Shown: positions 6,051 through 6,269 of the stretch, in pieces | Layout of the letters: each line of letters starts with the position of its first letter | Position numbering within the stretch: position 1 is the first letter of the stretch | Origin: Acidimicrobiaceae bacterium | Lineage (GTDB): Bacteria; Actinomycetota; Acidimicrobiia; Acidimicrobiales; MedAcidi-G1 | Direction of reading: 5' to 3' | Length of the DNA stretch: 6,269 nucleotides | Assembly (NCBI GenBank): GCA_002713545.1 | Contig: PATJ01000045.1 | Span: 5,825 to 12,093 of the forward strand | Made by a program: the position numbers and the translations under genes | Notes under the pieces: generated by a model | Told to the model about the DNA's origin: nothing | Database searches by the model: none | Seen by the model: the letters and a program-made list of their open reading frames with translations, nothing else

Positions 6051-6269
6051 TACTTCTGCTCCACCGACGCGAAGCCGAACTTCAGACCTTTCAAGCGACG
6101 CAAGAGCGTCTTCATTATCTTTATCTGACGAAATTAGATCCTGTGCAGATGAACGAGCTTCACGCGCCCTTTCAATATCAATTTCATCGGCTGCCTCAGA
6201 AACATCAGACAAAATGCTTACTTTTGTTCCCGCTACTTGTACAAAACCTCTGTGAACCGCGAATATGTC
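6048..6269 (-). CDS. atpC: F1Fo ATP synthase epsilon subunit, partial (5' end outside window)
   Basis: This is the epsilon subunit of the ATP synthase central stalk, which couples gamma rotation to F1 and inhibits ATP hydrolysis. The visible 73 residues begin inside the N-terminal beta-sandwich (DIFAVHRGFVQVAGTKVSILSD) and run through EAADEIDIERAREARSSAQDL into a C-terminal helical segment ending at AEV. Actinobacterial epsilon subunits have the same VHGGF...V.ILSD.AE.A.EID..RAR pattern; here the second glycine of VHGGF is Arg. The stop is TAA at 6048-6050. The remaining atp genes are expected to the right, outside the window. In many Actinobacteria murA lies shortly downstream of atpC on the same strand; here murA is on the same strand but about 5.2 kb away. 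No terminator specific to this strand is evident apart from the shared hairpin at 6027-6050. Confidence 0.93.
   Translation of the reverse strand, partial: DIFAVHRGFVQVAGTKVSILSDVSEAADEIDIERAREARSSAQDLISSDKDNEDALASLERSEVRLRVGGAEV

Noticed and set aside
1..6269. Looked for CRISPR arrays, transposases, tRNA genes, toxin-antitoxin or phage-defence genes.
   Set aside because: No regularly spaced repeats, no transposase or integrase motifs, no tRNA-like cloverleaf and no defence domains were found; every sizeable region is covered by an identified gene.

Overview
The window reads as core chromosome from a low-to-moderate GC actinobacterium. An uncultured marine Acidimicrobiia-type lineage is my best guess, inferred from protein resemblance and not proven here. 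The strongest clues are four. MurA carries the Asp-for-Cys active site and the GAKNSVLK-type N-terminus seen in mycobacterial MurA. The class II fructose-1,6-bisphosphatase is of the actinobacterial GlpX type. The AtpC tail has the actinobacterial EIDIERAREAR motif. The MFS transporter has a long N-terminal extension leading into a PWWAPPDRLDER motif. atpC and murA lie near each other on the same strand, which recalls the atpC-to-murA neighbourhood of Actinobacteria, but here five other genes lie between them.

Layout from left to right: murA (minus, 3' part cut by the window edge); an MFS transporter (plus) with a 13-bp perfect inverted repeat inside its central cytoplasmic loop; a small KANL3/Tex30-like alpha/beta hydrolase (minus); a membrane fatty-acid-desaturase-family protein (plus); an acidic unknown protein with a tandemly duplicated domain of about 50 residues (minus); glpX (plus); and the 3' end of atpC (minus, 5' part cut by the window edge). 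All seven genes alternate in strand. There are therefore three divergent pairs with short shared upstream regions (94, 69 and 61-88 bp) and three convergent pairs with very small gaps (6, 38 and 28 bp). No two neighbours form an operon. There is no gene-free stretch longer than about 100 bp.

The genes cover cell-wall precursor synthesis (MurA), gluconeogenesis (GlpX), ATP synthesis (AtpC), solute transport (MFS) and probably membrane lipid modification (desaturase), plus a hydrolase and an unknown. They do not form a single pathway. I see no mobile element, CRISPR array, RNA gene or defence system. The items most worth a second look are the MurA active-site substitution (predicted intrinsic fosfomycin insensitivity), the strong palindrome inside the transporter gene, the duplicated-domain unknown, and the fully alternating gene arrangement.
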